Assembly: GCF_009834185.1 (NCBI RefSeq)
Contig: NZ_CP047173.1
Span: forward strand, 1,364,001 to 1,428,000
Direction: 5' to 3'
Source: Rathayibacter sp. VKM Ac-2760
GTDB taxonomy: Bacteria > Actinomycetota > Actinomycetes > Actinomycetales > Microbacteriaceae
DNA: 64,000 nt
Shown: piece after piece, positions 42,003 to 50,061 of the stretch
Layout: each line of letters begins with the position of its first letter
Numbering within the stretch: the stretch's first letter is position 1
The notes under the pieces: generated by a model
The model's input: only the letters and a program-made list of their open reading frames with translations
Told to the model about the DNA's origin: nothing
Database searches by the model: none
Made by a program: the position numbers and the translations under genes

Positions 42003-43109
42003 GTGCGGATCGCGCAGCTGACCTACTCCACCAGGCCCCGCGGCGGCGTGGTGCACACGCTCGCGCTCTCGGAGGCGCTGGCCCGGCGCGGGCACGAGGT
42101 GACCGTCTGGACGCTCGGCCGCGGCGGTGACTCCGCCTTCTTCCGCGCGGTCGATCCCGCCGTGGCGGTCCGGGTCGTGCCGTTCGCGGCGCGAGAGGGC
42201 GAGAGCGTCGGCGACCGGATCGTCCGCTCCCTCGATGCGCTCGCGGCCGGGCTCGCGGCGACGGGCGGGACGGAGTGGGACGTCGTGCACGCGCAGGACT
42301 GCATCTCGGCCAACGCCGCGCTCCGTGCCGGCGCCGCCGGACCGGGCGGGCTGCTGCGCACCGTGCACCACCTCGATGAGTTCACGACGCCGGCGCTGAT
42401 CGACTGCCACGAGCGCGCGCTCACCGGGCCGGCCGCGCTGCTCGCGGTCTCGGCGTCGGTCGCGGGCGACGTCGCCGCAGGCTGGGGCCGCGAGCCGACC
42501 GTGATCCCGAACGGCGTCGACGCCGCGCGCTTCGCCGCCGCCGCGGGCGGCCAGGGGGTCGCCGAGTGGCGGGCCGAGCTCGGCCGCTACGTGCTCGCGC
42601 TCGGCGGCATCGAGCCGCGGAAGGGCAGCGTCGACCTGCTGGCGGCGTTCGCGGGACTCGCGCCCGGCACGGTGCTCGTCTTCGGCGGCGGGGAGACGCT
42701 GTTCGACTACCGGGGCTATCGCGAGGAGTTCGAGCGCCGGGCGGCCGAGCTGGGGGTGACGCCGGTCGTGCTCGGCACGGTGCCCGAGGAGCGGCTCGCA
42801 GCGCTCGTCGCCGGCGCGGCGGTGCTCGGCTTCGTCTCGACCAAGGAGGGCTTCGGCCTCGCGGCGATGGAGGCGCTCGCCGCGGGGGTGCCGGTCGTCG
42901 CGCGCGATCTGCCGGTGCTGCGCGAGGTGTTCGGCGGGACGGTGGCGTACGGGAGCGACGTGGCGGGCATCCGGGCGGCGCTGGCCGCGGCGCTCGCGGG
43001 GGAGGCGCCGGACCCGCGGCCCGGGCGGGAGCTGGCCTTCTCGCACTCCTGGGACGACGTCGCCGCGAGCCACGAGGCCCTGTACCGGTCGCACGCGAGC
43101 GCCGCCTGA
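42003..43109 (+). CDS. Glycosyltransferase, MSMEG_0565 type (GT4-like)
   Basis: This 368-residue protein has the GT-B fold of GT4 enzymes: GGVVHTLALSEALARRGHEV, HAQDCISANAAL, VIPNGVDAARF, ALGGIEPRKGSVDLLAAF and the nucleotide-sugar site KEGFGLAAMEALAAGVPVVA. MSMEG_0565-type glycosyltransferases are regular members of actinobacterial Nit1C-type clusters. The GTG start at 42003 has AAGGAG upstream. It overlaps the ligase gene by one base (TGATG), implying that a sugar and an acyl or amino group are both added to the product, which is inference. Confidence 0.87.
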   Translation: MRIAQLTYSTRPRGGVVHTLALSEALARRGHEVTVWTLGRGGDSAFFRAVDPAVAVRVVPFAAREGESVGDRIVRSLDALAAGLAATGGTEWDVVHAQDCISANAALRAGAAGPGGLLRTVHHLDEFTTPALIDCHERALTGPAALLAVSASVAGDVAAGWGREPTVIPNGVDAARFAAAAGGQGVAEWRAELGRYVLALGGIEPRKGSVDLLAAFAGLAPGTVLVFGGGETLFDYRGYREEFERRAAELGVTPVVLGTVPEERLAALVAGAAVLGFVSTKEGFGLAAMEALAAGVPVVARDLPVLREVFGGTVAYGSDVAGIRAALAAALAGEAPDPRPGRELAFSHSWDDVAASHEALYRSHASAA

Positions 43110-44524
43110 TGCGCCGCTCGTTCTCGCGCTGCTTCTCGGCGCTCGCCGCGGAGGATCCCGAGCGGGTCGTGGTCGTCGCGGACGACGCGACGCTCACCGC
43201 GGGCGCCCTGGACCGGGCCTCGAACCGGCTCGCGCGCGCCTACGCGGCGCGGGGCGTCACTCCGGACTCGCTCGTCGCGGTCTCGCTGCCGAACTCGGCC
43301 GAGCTGGTGCTGGCCTGCGCCGCGATCTGGAAGGCGGGCGCGACGCCGCAGCCGCTCTCGCGCGGGCTCTCGGCGCGGGAGCTCGCCGAGGTCGGCGCGC
43401 TCGGGCGGCCCACGCTGAGCGTCGGCGTCGAGCTGGAGGGCGTGCCGTTCGTCCCCGCCGGCTTCGAGCCCGACCCGGCGCTGCCGGACGACGAGCTGCC
43501 GGATCTCCGGGCGGCGTCGTGGAAGGCGCCCGCCTCCTCCGGCAGCACCGGTCGGCCGAAGATCGTTCTCGCGGCGGCTCCCGCGCTGATGGACCCGACG
43601 CAGCCGGTCGCGGCCTTCCTGCCGCGGGAGGGGGTGCAGCTCGTGGCCGGGCCGCTCACCCACTCCGCGACCTTCACCTACGCGTTCCGCGGGCTCCTGA
43701 CCGGGCAGCGGCTGGTGATCCTGCCGCGCTTCGACGAGGCGCGGGTGCTCGCCGCGATCGCGGCGCACCGGGTGACCTGGGCGCTGCTGGTGCCGACGAT
43801 GATCCACCGGCTGCTGCGGACGCCCGCGCACCGGGACGCGGACGTGTCGTCGCTCGAGACGGTGCTGCACCTGGGCTCGCCGTGCCCGCCCGCGGACAAG
43901 CGCGCGCTGATCGACTGGGTCGGGGCGGAGAAGGTGGTCGAGGTCTACGCGGGCAGCGAGTCGAACGGGCTGACGATGATCCGCGGCGACGAGTGGCTGG
44001 AGCGGCCCGGCAGTGTCGGCCGGCCGATCGGCGGCACGGAGCTTCGGGTGCTGCGCCCGGACGGGACGGAGTGCGCGGTCGGTGAGCCGGGGCGGGTCTG
44101 GCTGAAGCGCGGCGAGCCGACCTACCGCTACCTCGGCGGGGAGTCGAAGCGGACGGAGGACGGCTGGGACACGCTCGGCGACGTCGGCTCGGTCGACGCC
44201 GACGGCTACCTGACCGTGCTCGACCGGGCCGACGACCTGATCCTGCGCGGCGGGGTGAACGTCTACCCGGCGGAGATCGAGCGGGTGCTGGAGGAGCACC
44301 CGGCGGTGCGCGGGGCGGTCGCGTACGGCGTCCCGGATGCGGAGCTGGGCCAGGCGATCGAGGCGGTGGTCGACATCGCGGACGCCGCAGTGACGGCGGA
44401 GGAGCTGCTCGCCTTCGCGCGCGAGCACCTCGGCTCACGCGCGCCGCGGGCGCTGCGGCTCCAGCGCTCGCCGCTGCGCGACGACGCGGGCAAGGTGCGG
44501 CGCGCGGCGCTCGCGGACGACTGA
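43109..44524 (+). CDS. AMP-dependent synthetase/ligase (acyl-CoA ligase family)
   Basis: This 471-residue adenylate-forming enzyme shows the P-loop-like motif ASSGSTGRPKIVLAA, EVYAGSESNGLTMI, and the hinge and C-terminal motifs GDVGSVDADGYLTVLDRADD, LILRGGVNVYPAEIE and the late catalytic Lys in DDAGKVRRAAL. It activates a carboxylic acid as an adenylate and usually transfers it to CoA or an amine. It is the last gene of the plus-strand arm and the nitrilase product, a carboxylate, is a candidate substrate; this link is inferred from position only. Confidence 0.87.
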   Translation: MRRSFSRCFSALAAEDPERVVVVADDATLTAGALDRASNRLARAYAARGVTPDSLVAVSLPNSAELVLACAAIWKAGATPQPLSRGLSARELAEVGALGRPTLSVGVELEGVPFVPAGFEPDPALPDDELPDLRAASWKAPASSGSTGRPKIVLAAAPALMDPTQPVAAFLPREGVQLVAGPLTHSATFTYAFRGLLTGQRLVILPRFDEARVLAAIAAHRVTWALLVPTMIHRLLRTPAHRDADVSSLETVLHLGSPCPPADKRALIDWVGAEKVVEVYAGSESNGLTMIRGDEWLERPGSVGRPIGGTELRVLRPDGTECAVGEPGRVWLKRGEPTYRYLGGESKRTEDGWDTLGDVGSVDADGYLTVLDRADDLILRGGVNVYPAEIERVLEEHPAVRGAVAYGVPDAELGQAIEAVVDIADAAVTAEELLAFAREHLGSRAPRALRLQRSPLRDDAGKVRRAALADD

Positions 44525-44570
44525 GCAGCCGCGCAGGCGGGGCCCGCGAGTGGCCGCCGCCCGCAGGTCG

Positions 44571-44645
44571 CCGCACAACATCAGCTGAGAGGTGGGTCCC
44601 TCCCCCCACAGCGGAGGCCCTCCCTTCTCAGCTGATGTTGTGCGG
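44571..44645. repeat. Palindromic element, family C, copy 2
   Basis: The arms CCGCACAACATCAGCTGAGA and TCTCAGCTGATGTTGTGCGG are perfect reverse complements over 20 bp with a 35-bp centre. It lies between the ligase stop and the next gene and could end the cluster transcript. Confidence 0.85.
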
Positions 44646-44752
44646 GGCTCGACGGCCGTCTCCGGTTTCGGAACGCCCCGGACGGGGAAGTGGAGGAGTG
44701 CCCCTTCCCCGGAGTCGTCCCGCGCGGCTCCGCAGCACCGAGAGGAACCCCC

Positions 44753-45835
44753 GTGGTCGCCATCGCCCCGCTCCGAGACCGCTTCGACGGAGTCGAGAGG
44801 ATCGCCGTGCTCCGCGGTGGCGGACTCGGCGATCTGCTCTTCGCGCTGCCCGCCGTGGACGCGCTCGCCGCCGCGTACCCGGGCGCCGAGATCACCCTGC
44901 TCGGCACTCCGGCGCACCGCGTGCTGATCGAGGGCAGCGACGCGCCCGTGGCGGGCGTCGAGGTGCTGCCGGTGGCGCAGGGTGTGCGCGACGGCGACGG
45001 GGAGGACGAGCGGATCGTCGAGGACTTCACGGCCCGGATGCGCGCCCGGCGCTTCGACCTCGCGGTGCAGCTGCACGGCGGCGGGCGCTTCTCCAACCCG
45101 TTCCTGCTACGGCTCGGCGCGCGGCACACGATCGGCACGCGCACCGACGACGCGGCGGACCTGGAGCGCACCATCCCCTACGTCTATTACCAGCACGAGA
45201 TGCTGCGCGCGCTCGAGGTCGTCGGGCTCGCGGGCGCGCCGGCGGTGCGGCTGGAGCCGTCGCTGCAGGTCGACCCGGAGCGCCGCGACCGGCTCGCCGC
45301 GGTGCTGCCCGACGGCGGACCGCTGGTGCTGATCCACCCGGGGGCGACGGACGTGCGGCGGCGCTGGGCGAGCGCGTCCTTCGCCGAGGTGGCGCGGGCG
45401 CTGCTGGCGGACGGGGCGCGCGTGCTCGTGGTCGGCGACGCCTCCGACGTGCCCGCCGCCGACGCGATCGTCGCGGGCGCGCCGGGCGCCGTGTCGTGGG
45501 CCGGCGCGGTCGAGCTGCCGGACCTCGCTCCGCTGCTCTCGCTCGCCGACCTCGTGCTCGGCAACGACAGCGGACCGCGGCACCTCGCAGCGGCGGTCGG
45601 GGCGCCCACGGTCGGCGTCTTCTGGGTGGGCAACGCGATCAACGCCCAGCCCCTCGGCCGCCAGCGCCACCGCGTCCAGCTGAGCTGGACCACCCGCTGC
45701 CCGGTCTGCGGCATCGACGTCACGCAGGTCGGCTGGACCGCCCCGCGCTGCGAGCACGAGCTGTCCTTCGTCGACGACGTCCCCGTCTCCCGCGTCCTGG
45801 AGGACGCCCGAGCCGTCCTCGCCTCGACCAGCTGA
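44753..45835 (+). CDS. Glycosyltransferase family 9 protein (heptosyltransferase type)
   Basis: This 360-residue GT-B enzyme begins with IAVLRGGGLGDLLFALPAV, the GT9 N-terminal motif. It continues with VLIHPGATDVRRRWA, which resembles the ADP-heptose pocket of WaaC/WaaF, and LVLGNDSGPRHLAAAVGAPTVG. Late Cys residues (TRCPVCGIDVT) are unusual for a GT9. I take the GTG at 44753 with GAGAGGA upstream rather than the ATG-frame further up. It stands alone on the plus strand, convergent with the heptose gene cluster, and likely uses the same sugar donor. Confidence 0.86.
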   Translation: MVAIAPLRDRFDGVERIAVLRGGGLGDLLFALPAVDALAAAYPGAEITLLGTPAHRVLIEGSDAPVAGVEVLPVAQGVRDGDGEDERIVEDFTARMRARRFDLAVQLHGGGRFSNPFLLRLGARHTIGTRTDDAADLERTIPYVYYQHEMLRALEVVGLAGAPAVRLEPSLQVDPERRDRLAAVLPDGGPLVLIHPGATDVRRRWASASFAEVARALLADGARVLVVGDASDVPAADAIVAGAPGAVSWAGAVELPDLAPLLSLADLVLGNDSGPRHLAAAVGAPTVGVFWVGNAINAQPLGRQRHRVQLSWTTRCPVCGIDVTQVGWTAPRCEHELSFVDDVPVSRVLEDARAVLASTS

Positions 45836-45857
45836 CGACGCCCGGGCCTTGCCCCAA

Positions 45858-45920
45858 CCGCGAGATGCCACTTATGAGCGGCGACACCGGCGTGTCGCGC
45901 TCATAAGTGGCATCTCGCGG
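45858..45920. repeat. Long palindromic element, family B, copy 3
   Basis: This 63-bp hairpin has the same arms as copy 2 except that both arms changed together: CACTTATGAGCG on the left and CGCTCATAAGTG on the right, against CACTTGTGAGCG and CGCTCACAAGTG. The base pair is therefore kept. It sits between the convergent GT9 and SDR genes. Confidence 0.88.
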
Positions 45921-45967
45921 GAGGGGTCGGACGCGGGTGAGCGTCAGACGTCCTGGGCGTCAGCGGG

Positions 45968-46672
45968 TCACGGCCAGGAGGGCTCCTCCTCGTGGGTGAT
46001 GACGAGCTCGCGGACCTCGCAACCGCGGGGCTGGCCGAGGACGAACATCACGGCGTTCGCGACGTTCTCCGGGTCGTTGAGGAGCGCGTCGGGGCCCGGC
46101 TTGTACTGGGCGTCGCGGTCGTCGAAGAAGCGGGTCTTCATGCCGGAGGGGATCAGGGTGGTGACGCCGATCTCGCCCTTGGTCTCGGCCGCGAGGGCGC
46201 GGGTGAAGCCGAGCACGCCGAATTTCGACGCGCAGTAGGCGGTCGCGTCCGAGACGGCCTTGATCGCGAGCGAGGACGCGACGGTGACGACGCGGCCGTG
46301 GGTCTCCGTCAGGAACGGCAGCGCGGCGCGGACGACAGCGGCGGTGCCGAGCAGGTTGACCGAGATCACGCGCTCCCACTCCTCCGGGTCGACGTCGACG
46401 AGGCGGCCGCAGCGGTCGATGCCGGCCGCGGTGACGACGGCGTCGAGTCCGCCGTGCTCGTGGGCGATCTCGACGACCGCCTTCTCGGCCTCGCGGGTCT
46501 TCGCGACGTCCACCTGGTAGGCGGCGACGCCCTCCTGCACGTTCGACACGTCGCGGTCGAGGACGATCGGCGTGCCGCCCGCGGCCGCGACGGCAGCGGC
46601 GACGGCGGCTCCGAGTCCGGAGGCGCCTCCGGTGATCAGGACGCGGCCGATGGGGGTGGGGGTGGTGGTCAT
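45968..46672 (-). CDS. Short-chain dehydrogenase/reductase (SDR)
   Basis: This 234-residue classical SDR has the cofactor motif LITGGASGLGAAVAAA, the Asp after beta 2 (IVLDRDVSN) that favours NAD(H), the NAAG-equivalent TAAGID, catalytic Ser in TVASSLAIK and YCASK (Tyr/Lys). It is not an HldD-type heptose epimerase (too short, wrong SDR class). It is the last gene of the heptose cluster, preceded by GAAGGGA, and may modify a sugar or an unrelated alcohol. Confidence 0.86.
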   Translation of the reverse strand: MTTTPTPIGRVLITGGASGLGAAVAAAVAAAGGTPIVLDRDVSNVQEGVAAYQVDVAKTREAEKAVVEIAHEHGGLDAVVTAAGIDRCGRLVDVDPEEWERVISVNLLGTAAVVRAALPFLTETHGRVVTVASSLAIKAVSDATAYCASKFGVLGFTRALAAETKGEIGVTTLIPSGMKTRFFDDRDAQYKPGPDALLNDPENVANAVMFVLGQPRGCEVRELVITHEEEPSWP

Positions 46673-46744
46673 GGGTGTCCCTTCCAGGATCCTCGGCGCC
46701 GGCGAGCGGGCGCGGTGGGTGGTGGTCGGCCGGAGCCGACGCGG

Positions 46745-48119
46745 TCAGCCGACGCGCGCGAGCGCGGCGGCGAGATGGGTGGTCGAGCGGCCCGCGTGGT
46801 ACGGCACCGTCAGGACGCGGCCGCCCCACTCGGCGACCGTCGCGGTCTCGGGCAGCGATTCGGCGGAGTAGTCGCCGCCCTTGACCCAGACGTCCGGGCG
46901 GATGCGGCGCAGTGCCTCGTCCGGGGTGTCCTCGCCGAAGACGAGCACGGCGTCGACGCACTCGAGCGCGAGCAGCAGGTCGACCCGGTCGTCCTCGGGG
47001 ATGATCGGCCGCGCCGGTCCCTTCAGGCGACGGACGGAGTCGTCCGAGTTGAGGCAGACGATCAGGCAGTCGCCGAGCGCCCGGGCGGCCGAGAGGGTGC
47101 GGGCGTGCCCGGCGTGCAGCAGGTCGAAGCAGCCGCCGGTCGCGACCACGGTGCCGCCGGCGCCGCGGACGGCCTCGGCGACGCGCAGCGCGTCCACCCC
47201 CGAGGCCCCGTGCAGGGCGGCGGTGTCGGCGGGCACGGCGAGGGAGGCGCGACCGCCCGCGAGCAGATAGGCACCGGCCGCGGCGACGGCCGCGCCGACC
47301 GCCTCGGACGCAGTGGCCCCGCCCGCGAGTGCGACGGCGGCGGAGGCGGCGAAGGTCGCCCGCCCCGCACGGGTCCGTCGGCGGCACGGGGGCGGCAGGA
47401 TGCACGACCGGAACGCCGGCGCCGCGCGAGCGGACCAGCGCACCGCCGGAGCCCATCGTCACGGCGACCGCGCCGCAGCCCCAGCGCTCGAGCAGCGTCG
47501 TCGCGGCGGTCTCGGCGAGGGTGACGCCGCGGCCACTCGCGCCGGAGAAGCCGGTGGCCTCGCCGAGGTTCGGCGTCGCGAGGGTCGTCCCGGCGACGGG
47601 CGCCGAGCCGCGCGGGTGCGGATCCCAGACCAGCGGCACCGAGAGCGCGTCGAGGGCGGCCCGCAGCGAGGCGTCCTCGGTCAGCCGGCGGCCGTAGTCC
47701 GCCACGACGACCGCGTCCACCTCGTCGAGCGCGGCGAGCATCTCCAGGGTCACGCTCGGCACCGGCGGTCGCTCGCAGCCGCGGTCGAAGCGGACGACGG
47801 CCTGGCCGGAGGCCGCGACCCGCGTCTTCACCGGCGTCGGAGCGCCGGACGGACCGGCGACCACCCGCACGCCGTCGAGCGCGACCAGCAGCTCGGCGGC
47901 ATCCGGGTCCGCGGCGTCGGCGAGCGCCGTCACCAGCACGACGTCGTGGCCGTCGCGCGCGAGCATCCGCGCCACGAGCCCGGCGCCGCCGGCCCGGACC
48001 CCGCGGGTCGACACGTCGACCACGGGCACGGGCGCGTCGGGGCTCAGCCGCTCGGCCGGGCCGGAGAGGTCGACGTCGAGCATCACGTCGCCGACCACGG
48101 CGATCCGCAGGCGGCTCAC
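46745..48119 (-). pseudogene. hldE: Second HldE-type kinase/adenylyltransferase, interrupted by a frameshift
   Basis: The kinase part (RIAVVGDVMLDVDLSGPAE to PTDPCGAGD) and the nucleotidyltransferase part (VVATGGCFDLLHAGHARTL, VWVKGGDYSAESL) are in different frames. The switch is at about 47355, inside the conserved motif GAGDTFAASAAV: the DNA reads GGCGACCTTCGCC where GGCGACACCTTCGCC is expected, a loss of two bases. Both halves otherwise keep their motifs, so the change is recent or a sequencing error. The start GTG at 48119 overlaps the gmhA stop. If real, the intact hldE at 32050 could substitute, or the C-terminal domain could be translated on its own. Confidence 0.82.
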
Positions 48120-48748
48120 GCGGCCGCCCCCGTCCGCACGCGGATCCGGTGCTCGAACGCCCGGCAGAGCGCGTGCACCAGCACGAGCTGCGCCTCCTGC
48201 ACGTTCGAGCCGTGGCCCTCGAGAGCGATCGACTCGTCGCAGGCCTCGGTCAGCGGGTTCGGCCCGTCGCCGGTCAGCGCCCAGGAGCGGGCTCCGGCTG
48301 CGCGCGCCGCCTCGGCCGCGTGCAGCAGGTTGGCGCTGCGGCCGCTGGTCGAGAGCAGCACGACGACGTCGCCGGCGCGGGCGTGCGCGGTGACCTGGCG
48401 GGAGAACACGTGGTCGAAGCCGTAGTCGTTGCCGATGGCGGTGAGGCTGGAGGTCTCGGAGTGCAGCGAGATCGCCGAGAACGGCACGCGGTCGCCGTCG
48501 AAGCGGCCGACCAGCTCGGCAGTGAGGTGCTGCGCCTCCGCCGCCGAGCCGCCGTTGCCGGCCGCGAGCAGCCGCGCGCCGGAGTGCAGCCGGTCGGCCA
48601 GCTCGACGCCCCAGGCGACGATCCGGTCGGAGTGCCGCTCCAGCTGCGCGACGACGTCGAGCGCGCGGGCGATGTGGTCGTCGACGAGGCGCCGGGCGGC
48701 GTCCGTCGGGGTGTCGGTCGGGGTGTCCAGAACGGTGTCGATGCTCAT
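48116..48748 (-). CDS. gmhA: Sedoheptulose-7-phosphate isomerase (SIS domain)
   Basis: This 210-residue SIS-domain enzyme converts sedoheptulose 7-phosphate to D-glycero-D-manno-heptose 7-phosphate, the first committed heptose step. Strong GmhA signatures: LLAAGNGGSAAEAQHLTAEL, LTAIGNDYGFDHVFSRQV, LLSTSGRSANLLHAAEAARA and a late EGHGSNVQEAQLVLVHALC, with the zinc and catalytic His and Glu residues. It overlaps its neighbours by 4 bp on both sides (ATGA before, GTGA after). Confidence 0.9.
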   Translation of the reverse strand: MSIDTVLDTPTDTPTDAARRLVDDHIARALDVVAQLERHSDRIVAWGVELADRLHSGARLLAAGNGGSAAEAQHLTAELVGRFDGDRVPFSAISLHSETSSLTAIGNDYGFDHVFSRQVTAHARAGDVVVLLSTSGRSANLLHAAEAARAAGARSWALTGDGPNPLTEACDESIALEGHGSNVQEAQLVLVHALCRAFEHRIRVRTGAAA

Positions 48749-50061
48749 CTGCGCGGGGCCGCCTTCCGGGGGGTGGAGGAGAGGGGAGTGCGGGCGGTGC
48801 CGCTCATGGCGGCCTCGCCGTCGCCGAGTCCGGCGAGGGTGGTCAGGTAGGCGCGCTCCGTGTCCGCGGCGACGCGGTCCCAGGAGTAGCGCGCCTCGAC
48901 GCGGGCGCGGCCGGCGGCCCCGTAGGCACGGGCGCGCTCGGGGTCGGCGATCAGCGCGGCGAGCGCCTCGGCGAGGGCCTCGGGGTCGCGCGGCGGCACG
49001 TGCACGCCGGTGACGTCCTCGACGACCGTGTCGATCAGCCCGCCGACCGAGGAGGCGACCACCGGCACGCCGCAGGCCATCGCCTCCAGCGGGGTGATGC
49101 CGAACGGCTCGTACCAGGGCGCGCAGATCACGATGTCCGCCGATCGGAGCATCGCCGGCATCTCGGTCTGCGAGAGCTGGCCGGCGAAGTCGACGCGATC
49201 GGCGACGCCGAGGCCCTCGGCGACGCTGTGCAGGCGCTGATACTCCGGGTCGGCGGCGAGCGCGTCGCCCGAGCCGGAGCCGCCGACGATCACCAGCTCG
49301 GCGTCGCAGCCGTCGGCGACCAGGCGGGCGAGCGCCTCGATGGCGTGGCCCATGCCCTTGCGCGGCACGAGGCGGCCGATGCTCATCAGGCGCACCCGCC
49401 CGGAGCGCTCGGCGACGGGTCCGTCGGGCGTGAACCGCTCGAGGTCGACCCCGCAGGGCACCACCGAGATGCTCGCGGTCGGCACGCCCAGGCCCTTGAG
49501 CTCGAAGGCCTCGTCGGAGCAGGTGGCGACGACGCCGTCCGCCCGCTGGCCGACGCCGGGCTCGAGCCAGGCGCGCTCCTCGGGGCTGGTGTCGAGCGCG
49601 CCCTGCTGGCGGCGCTTCACCACGCCGAGCGCGTGGAAGGTGTGGAAGACGGGCACGCGGCGCCCGGTGGCGCGCTCGACCCGCTCGGAGGCGTCGAGGG
49701 CGGCGACCCCGGACATCCAGAAGTGGCTGTGCACCAGGTCGGGGCGGGAGTCGAGCCAGTCGTTCGCGAGATCGACGGCGAAGTCGCCCATGAACGGCAG
49801 CAGCTCGTCCTTCGAGACCTTGGCGGCCGGCCCGGCGTCGATGTGCACGACCTCGACGCCGGAGGTGAAGGGCACGCGCCGGGGGAGGGACGCGTCGTCG
49901 CGCCGGGTGTAGACGGTGACGCGGTGGCCGCGGCGCGCGAGCGCGTCGGCGAGCGCGGCGACGTGCACGTTCTGGCCGCCGGCGTCGACGCCGCCGAGCG
50001 TCGCCAGCGGGCTGGCGTGCTCGGAGACCATCGCGATCGAGAGGGGTCGGGTCGAGGTCAC
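48745..50061 (-). CDS. Glycosyltransferase family 4 protein
   Basis: This 438-residue GT-B enzyme has GGVDAGGQNVHVAALADALA at the N-terminus, VHSHFWMSGVAAL, VVPCGVDLERF, SIGRLVPRKGMGHAIEAL and the donor site PWYEPFGITPLEAMACGVPV, close to MshA/sucrose-synthase-like GT4 enzymes. It likely adds a hexose in glycan synthesis together with the heptose genes. GTG start at 50061 overlaps the upstream gene (GTGA), and the stop overlaps gmhA. Confidence 0.88.
   Translation of the reverse strand: MTSTRPLSIAMVSEHASPLATLGGVDAGGQNVHVAALADALARRGHRVTVYTRRDDASLPRRVPFTSGVEVVHIDAGPAAKVSKDELLPFMGDFAVDLANDWLDSRPDLVHSHFWMSGVAALDASERVERATGRRVPVFHTFHALGVVKRRQQGALDTSPEERAWLEPGVGQRADGVVATCSDEAFELKGLGVPTASISVVPCGVDLERFTPDGPVAERSGRVRLMSIGRLVPRKGMGHAIEALARLVADGCDAELVIVGGSGSGDALAADPEYQRLHSVAEGLGVADRVDFAGQLSQTEMPAMLRSADIVICAPWYEPFGITPLEAMACGVPVVASSVGGLIDTVVEDVTGVHVPPRDPEALAEALAALIADPERARAYGAAGRARVEARYSWDRVAADTERAYLTTLAGLGDGEAAMSGTARTPLSSTPRKAAPRR

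Noticed and set aside
45960..46744. A C-terminal extension of the kinase frame of the frameshifted HldE copy
   Set aside because: After the frameshift the frame encodes Arg-rich junk and overlaps the SDR gene in another frame; the true nucleotidyltransferase domain is in the neighbouring frame.
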